Positions 6,215 through 9,574 of a DNA stretch of 9,574 nt are shown here, one piece after another. This DNA comes from JAKAXG01 sp035702985 (lineage in GTDB: Bacteria; Actinomycetota; Acidimicrobiia; Acidimicrobiales; Palsa-688): the NCBI GenBank assembly GCA_035702985.1, contig DASSZD010000135.1:1-9574 (forward strand), read 5' to 3'. Under the pieces are notes generated by a model that searched no databases, was not told where the DNA came from, and saw nothing but the letters and a program-made list of their open reading frames with translations. Every line of letters begins with the position of its first letter. Position 1 is the first letter of the stretch. Made by a program: the position numbers and the translations under genes.

Positions 6215-8287
6215 CGAACTGCCGAAGTGCACCTGCTGCCCGACGGCCGGGTTGGTCCCCACCACGGTGGCCAGCGGGTTGCCGCTCACCCCGCTCACCG
6301 ACAGCCCGGCTGCCGATACGGCCTGGCTGGCGGCTCCGACGGACATGCCCCTGACATCCGGCACGTTGACCACGTGGGGGCCTTTGGACACCTCCACCGT
6401 CACCACTGTGCCGACCGTCACCGTGGTGCCCGATCCGGGGGAGAAGGCGATGACATGCCCGGCCTGGACGTTGTCGCTGTAGCTCGAGGTCTGGGTGGCG
6501 CCCAGGCCGGCGGCCGACAGGGCGGCGGAGGCGGCGGCGTAGGAGGCGCCGTCGGTGGCGTCGATCGCCGGGATGGCGACCTGGGGCTTGCCGCTGGAGA
6601 CCACCAGGTTGACCGGGGCGCCGGGCAGCAGGGTGCCCGAGTCCGGCGTGCTGGCGATGACTATCCCGGCCCCCACGGTCATGGAGTGCTGGGGCGTGAC
6701 CTGCCCGACCTTGAGACCCAGGCTGGCGATCACCTGCTCCGCCGCCTGCTGGGTGTCGTTGGCCAGGTTCGGTACCGGTACCGGCCGCGGCCCCAGGGAC
6801 AGGACGACGGTGACGGTGGACCCCTCGCGTAGCTTGCCGGTGGCGGGACTCTGGGTGAGGACCGCCCCGGCCGGGAACCGGGGGCTGTAGTCCGAGCCCG
6901 ACACCGCCAGCTTGAAGTGCAGCCGCTGCAGGGTGGTGGCGGCGGACGCCCGGGGGTCGCCGACCAGGCGCGGTACCGGGTGGGTGGGCTCGAGCCGGCC
7001 GGACAGCACCGCCCACGCCGTCCCGCCGCCCGCCAGGAGCAGGACCACGACGGCGGCCACGGCCAGGATCCGCCGCATCCGCCTCCGGGGCCGGGGCTCG
7101 GCCGCCGGGTCGGTGCCGGCCGCCACGGCGGGATCGCCGGTTCCGGCCGCCCGGCCGGGTTGGTCCCGGCTGTCGCCGGCGGGACGGCCGGCCCGTTCCC
7201 GGCCGGCCCGTTCCCGGCCGGTCACCACCACGTCGGCGTCCGGCCCGGCGGCCGCATCCCGGTAGCCGAGGCCGGCGGCCCCGGCGGTCCGAGTGACCCC
7301 GGCGGCCTCGGTGGCGGTTGGCTGCCCGCTCCCGCCGTCGGGCCATTCGGCGGCGTCGAACAGGCGGGGCCGGCCCGGATAGTCGGTGGGGCTGACATCG
7401 TCGCGTTCCACCACCCCGGCCCGCAGCGGGGAGACCAGCGGCAGGGGCCCGGGGGGGGCCATGGAGGCGGCCACCCGGTCCAGTTCGGCGGCCAGTCCGG
7501 CGGCGTCGAGGCGCTCCCCGGGGTCCATCCGCCCGGCGGCTTCCAGCACCTCCTTGAGCGGGCCGGCCTGGTCGGGCACCTCCAGGGACCGGCCCACCCG
7601 GCCGAGCAGCGTGCCCATGGCCGTGTCGGCGGCGAAAGGGACCTCCCCGGTGGTGGCCTCGGTCAGGACGATGGCCAGCGAGTAGACGTCGGCCCGGGCG
7701 TCCAGCTTCTCCCCCCTCACCAGTTCCGGGGAGGCGTACCGGGCCGTCCCCACCACCGCCCCGGTCGGCTCGGTCCACGCCGCTTCGGCCAGCGCCCGGG
7801 CCAGGCCGAAATCGGCCACCGACACCCGGCCCTCCTCGTCGAAGATCAGGTTGGCCGGCTTGATGTCCCGGTGGACGATGCCCTGGCGGTGGGCATAGGC
7901 CAGGGCCCGGGCGGCGGCGGCGCCGACGGAGGCGGCCTGGGCCGGTGTGAGCAGGATCCCCTGGTCCAGCATGGACCGCAGACTGCCGCCGTCGAGCAGC
8001 TCCATGACCAGGTACGGGGAGCCGTCGTCCTCGCCCCAGTCGTACACCCGCAGGATGGACGGGTGGCGCAGGCCGGCCACGGCCTGGGCCTCGCGAAGGA
8101 AGCGACGGAGGAAGGCCTCCTCCCCGGCCAGGGCCGGGTGCAGCACCTTGACGGCCACCCGGCGCCGCAACTGGACGTCCTCGGCGGCGTAGACGTGGGC
8201 CGACGCCCCCACTCCGAGGGGGCGAGTCAGGCGGTAGCGGCCTCCCAGGACGCGCCCCACCGACTCGGCGCTGCGCGACGTCGCCAC
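6194..8287 (-). CDS. PASTA-domain Ser/Thr protein kinase (PknB-like)
   Basis: A 697-aa membrane-anchored Hanks-type kinase that phosphorylates Ser/Thr on cytoplasmic targets and senses muropeptides or lipid II through external PASTA domains. Kinase residues seen: loop GVGASAHVY (25-33), Lys47 (VAVKVL), Glu66, HRDIKPAN (139-146), DFG (159-161), GTARYASPE (180-188) and Asp200. Thr172, Thr175 and Thr181 are activation-loop candidates. The third glycine of the nucleotide loop is Ala30, a variation from the usual GxGxxG. A Pro/Gly/Arg-rich linker (about 280-403) precedes the basic RRRMRR and one membrane helix (about 407-427), then four PASTA repeats (about 436-500, 502-567, 569-635, 638-697). The start is GTG 8287, with TAGCCT 7 nt upstream and no Shine-Dalgarno, so probably leaderless. 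It lies 148 bp downstream of ligA on the same strand. The usual pknB neighbours (phosphatase, rodA, pbpA) are absent here, so it may be a paralogue; I give no symbol. Confidence 0.93.
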   Translation of the reverse strand: MATSRSAESVGRVLGGRYRLTRPLGVGASAHVYAAEDVQLRRRVAVKVLHPALAGEEAFLRRFLREAQAVAGLRHPSILRVYDWGEDDGSPYLVMELLDGGSLRSMLDQGILLTPAQAASVGAAAARALAYAHRQGIVHRDIKPANLIFDEEGRVSVADFGLARALAEAAWTEPTGAVVGTARYASPELVRGEKLDARADVYSLAIVLTEATTGEVPFAADTAMGTLLGRVGRSLEVPDQAGPLKEVLEAAGRMDPGERLDAAGLAAELDRVAASMAPPGPLPLVSPLRAGVVERDDVSPTDYPGRPRLFDAAEWPDGGSGQPTATEAAGVTRTAGAAGLGYRDAAAGPDADVVVTGRERAGRERAGRPAGDSRDQPGRAAGTGDPAVAAGTDPAAEPRPRRRMRRILAVAAVVVLLLAGGGTAWAVLSGRLEPTHPVPRLVGDPRASAATTLQRLHFKLAVSGSDYSPRFPAGAVLTQSPATGKLREGSTVTVVLSLGPRPVPVPNLANDTQQAAEQVIASLGLKVGQVTPQHSMTVGAGIVIASTPDSGTLLPGAPVNLVVSSGKPQVAIPAIDATDGASYAAASAALSAAGLGATQTSSYSDNVQAGHVIAFSPGSGTTVTVGTVVTVEVSKGPHVVNVPDVRGMSVGAASQAVSAAGLSVSGVSGNPLATVVGTNPAVGQQVHFGSSVVLITG
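7186..7221. repeat. 15-bp tandem repeat in the kinase linker
   Basis: GGCCGGCCCGTTCCC occurs twice in perfect tandem (7186-7215), followed by the first 6 bases of a third copy. Being a multiple of three, it adds RERAG units in frame (GRERAGRERAGRPAG, residues 358-371) to the disordered linker just before the membrane helix. It looks like a recent slippage event in a region under weak constraint. Confidence 0.85.
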
Positions 8288-8294
8288 GGCGCAA

Positions 8295-8300
8295 AGGCTA
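8295..8300 (-). promoter_or_regulatory. Candidate -10 box of the kinase gene (leaderless start)
   Basis: On the minus strand TAGCCT fits TANNNT and ends 7 nt before the GTG start at 8287, the spacing expected if transcription starts at the GTG. No Shine-Dalgarno is present, and no -35 match is evident 17 nt upstream. It would let the kinase be expressed separately from ligA. Confidence 0.4.
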
Positions 8301-8377
8301 CCGGCCGGCCGGCCCGCGCACGTGGACCCCCGGCGGCCGGCCGCTAGCCGGTCAGTTGCCGGCGCAGCCGGTCCGGC

Positions 8378-8467
8378 GTGGACGGACGGCTCAGCCGGGT
8401 TGACCCGGCGGCCGGCCGGGGGGTGGCCGGGCGGCTCAGGCGGGTTGGCCAGGCGGCCCGGCCGGGG
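8378..8467. repeat. 45-bp tandem duplication of the ligA gene end, stop codon included
   Basis: Bases 8378-8422 and 8423-8467 are imperfect tandem copies with a period of 45 bp. The best-matched cores are 8388-8430 and 8433-8474, with three mismatches and small indels. The right copy encodes the ligA C-terminus PPGQPA and TGA. The left copy, read in the same frame past the stop, gives PPGQPG and TGA again. The gene end and its stop therefore exist twice. Confidence 0.8.
8404..8420. terminator. Weak hairpin downstream of ligA
   Basis: CCCGGC (8404-8409) and GCCGGG (8415-8420) can form a 6-bp stem with a 5-nt loop, 16-32 nt past the ligA stop. There is no T run. In DNA this GC-rich such stems are common, so it is only a possible terminator between ligA and the kinase gene. 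Confidence 0.2.
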
Positions 8468-9574
8468 TGGCCGGTCCGTCCTGTCCGGCCGGGACCTCGC
8501 CCGTGTCGAGCAGCGCGGCGAAGGCGGTCTCGTCCAGGAGGGGGATGGACAGTTCGGCGGCCTTGGCCAGCTTGGCGGCCCCGGGGTCGTCCCCCACGAC
8601 CACCGCGGTGGTCCGCTTGGACACGCTGCCCGGGCTCTTGCCCCCCCGGACCTTGATGGCCTCCTCGGCAGCCTCCCGGGACCAGCCCTGCAGGGTGCCG
8701 GTGACCACCACCGACTTGCCGACCAGGACCTGGGGCACGTCCGGGGCGGCCGGGCCCTCGAAGTTGACACCGGCCGCCCGCAGCCGCTCCACCACCCGCT
8801 GGTTCCCCGGGATGGAGAAGAACTGCTGGACGCTGGCCCCGATGATGGGCCCGATCCCCTCCACCTCGGCCAGCTCCCCGGTGGACGCCGCCATGATCCG
8901 GTCCAGGTGCCGGAAGTGCCGGGCCAGGATCTGGCTGCCGGTGGAGCCGAGGTGGCGGATGGACAGGCCGACCAGCAGGTTGGCCAGCGGCCGGGCCTTG
9001 GACGATTCGATGGCGGCGCGCAGGTTGGCGATGGACGTCTCCCCCCATCCCTCGAAGGCGGCCACCCGGTCGTAGTCGAGGCCGTAGATGTCGGCCACGT
9101 CGGCCAGCAGGCCGGCGGAGCAGAACTGGGCGACGGTCCGCTCCCCCAGGTGCTCGATGTCCATGGCCCCCCGCGAGGCGAAGTGGGATATCCGCTGCAC
9201 CCGCTGGCCCGGGCACTGCTCGTTGACACAGAAGGTGTCGCTCTCGCCCTCCAGGCGCACCAGCCCCTCCCCGCAGACCGGGCACTCGGCCGGGAACTTC
9301 CATGCCGGCAGGTCCGGTGGGCGCTTGGCCAGCACCGGCCCCCGTACCTCGGGGATGACGTCACCGGCCCGGCGGACCACCACGGTGTCACCGGGCCGCA
9401 CGTCCTTGATCCGGACCTGGTCCTCGTTGTGCAGAGTGGCCAGGGACACCTTGGCGCCGCCCACGGTGACCGGCTCGAGCATGGCAAAGGGGGTGGCCTT
9501 GCCGGTCCGGCCGATGGACACCATGATGCCCTTGAGGAGGGTGGTCTTCTCCTCAGGGGGGAACTTGTAGGCGA
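8436..9574 (-). CDS. ligA: NAD-dependent DNA ligase, N-terminal part outside window
   Basis: LigA seals nicks in DNA using NAD+ and is essential in replication and repair. The window holds the last 378 residues; roughly 290-300 N-terminal residues, including the catalytic KxDG lysine, lie beyond the right edge. The frame enters the window at AYKFPPEEKTTLL, the end of the adenylation domain. It continues with the OB fold (VSIGRTGKATPFAMLEPV, then ATLHNEDQVRIKDVRPGD and AGDVIPEV). Next is a zinc finger with fragment residues Cys97, Cys100, Cys115 and Cys120 (CPVC, then CVNEQC). A helix-hairpin-helix region follows (about 130-250, including LGSTGSQILARHF and VEGIGPIIGASV), then a BRCT domain (about 280-360: GKSVVVTGTLQGWSREAAE, GGKSPGSVSKRT). 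The ATG at 9522-9524 is internal, not the start. The C-terminal PATPAGPPGQPA is low-complexity and falls in a tandem duplication. Confidence 0.98.
   Translation of the reverse strand, partial: AYKFPPEEKTTLLKGIMVSIGRTGKATPFAMLEPVTVGGAKVSLATLHNEDQVRIKDVRPGDTVVVRRAGDVIPEVRGPVLAKRPPDLPAWKFPAECPVCGEGLVRLEGESDTFCVNEQCPGQRVQRISHFASRGAMDIEHLGERTVAQFCSAGLLADVADIYGLDYDRVAAFEGWGETSIANLRAAIESSKARPLANLLVGLSIRHLGSTGSQILARHFRHLDRIMAASTGELAEVEGIGPIIGASVQQFFSIPGNQRVVERLRAAGVNFEGPAAPDVPQVLVGKSVVVTGTLQGWSREAAEEAIKVRGGKSPGSVSKRTTAVVVGDDPGAAKLAKAAELSIPLLDETAFAALLDTGEVPAGQDGPATPAGPPGQPA

Noticed and set aside
7451..7458. Run of eight G inside the kinase gene (and seven C at 8641-8647 in ligA) as possible phase-variation or sequencing-error sites
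   Set aside because: Both reading frames continue correctly through the runs, with conserved sequence on each side. Such runs are expected in DNA this GC rich.
6150..8294. Alternative 714-codon minus-strand frame over the kinase
   Set aside because: An Arg/Gly/Pro-rich shadow frame; every kinase and PASTA motif is in the other frame.
6917..8347. 476-codon plus-strand frame antisense to the kinase
   Set aside because: No domain signature and typical shadow composition; the sense kinase is intact.
6194..9487. Single 1097-codon minus-strand frame covering the kinase and ligA region
   Set aside because: Only the part from GTG 8287 is kinase. The upstream part is an out-of-frame reading of ligA that stays open because of the base composition, so it is not a fusion protein.
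1..9574. CRISPR array, insertion sequence, tRNA or rRNA
   Set aside because: No regularly spaced repeats with unique spacers, no transposase, and no tRNA or rRNA-like segment was seen. The repeats at 6071-6214 and 8378-8474 are tandem or near-tandem and have no spacers.

Overview
The window is a very GC-rich stretch of ordinary chromosome from an actinobacterium. An uncultured Acidimicrobiia-like lineage is my best guess. The basis is the base composition, the ligA and gatCAB genes lying close together as in many actinobacteria, a PASTA Ser/Thr kinase, a DUF4333-type lipoprotein, an SCP2-fold protein, and several starts that look leaderless. The lineage is an inference from gene content; there is no rRNA in the window to confirm it.

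Layout from left to right. (1) Positions 1-1424, minus strand: most of ilvD (dihydroxy-acid dehydratase), with its C-terminus cut off by the left edge. (2) A divergent, G-rich gap of about 130 bp with a promoter-like hexamer for each direction, then a small secreted lipoprotein with two tandem DUF4333-like repeats (1558-2097, plus). (3) The gatC-gatA-gatB operon on the minus strand (5356 down to 2116). Its genes overlap by 4 bp at each junction, and it converges on the lipoprotein gene. (4) A divergent gap of 138 bp with hairpins, then an SCP2 sterol-carrier-fold protein (5495-5914, plus). (5) A repeat-rich convergent gap (5915-6193). (6) A PASTA-domain Ser/Thr kinase (8287 down to 6194, minus). 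(7) A gap of 148 bp whose left part is a tandem copy of the ligA gene end, then the 3' part of ligA (NAD-dependent DNA ligase; 8436 to the right edge, minus).

How the genes work together: GatCAB is one enzyme that converts misacylated Glu-tRNA(Gln) and/or Asp-tRNA(Asn) to the correct amidated form. LigA, IlvD and the kinase are separate housekeeping or regulatory functions. I see no defence system, mobile element, CRISPR array, biosynthetic cluster, tRNA or rRNA.

The less ordinary signals are small-scale. Tandem duplications span or abut the stop codons of both the kinase and ligA. TANNNT hexamers sit 6-7 nt upstream of the ilvD and kinase start codons, and of a 10-codon micro-ORF that overlaps the lipoprotein start. 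I do not see convincing evidence of an undescribed multi-gene system here.
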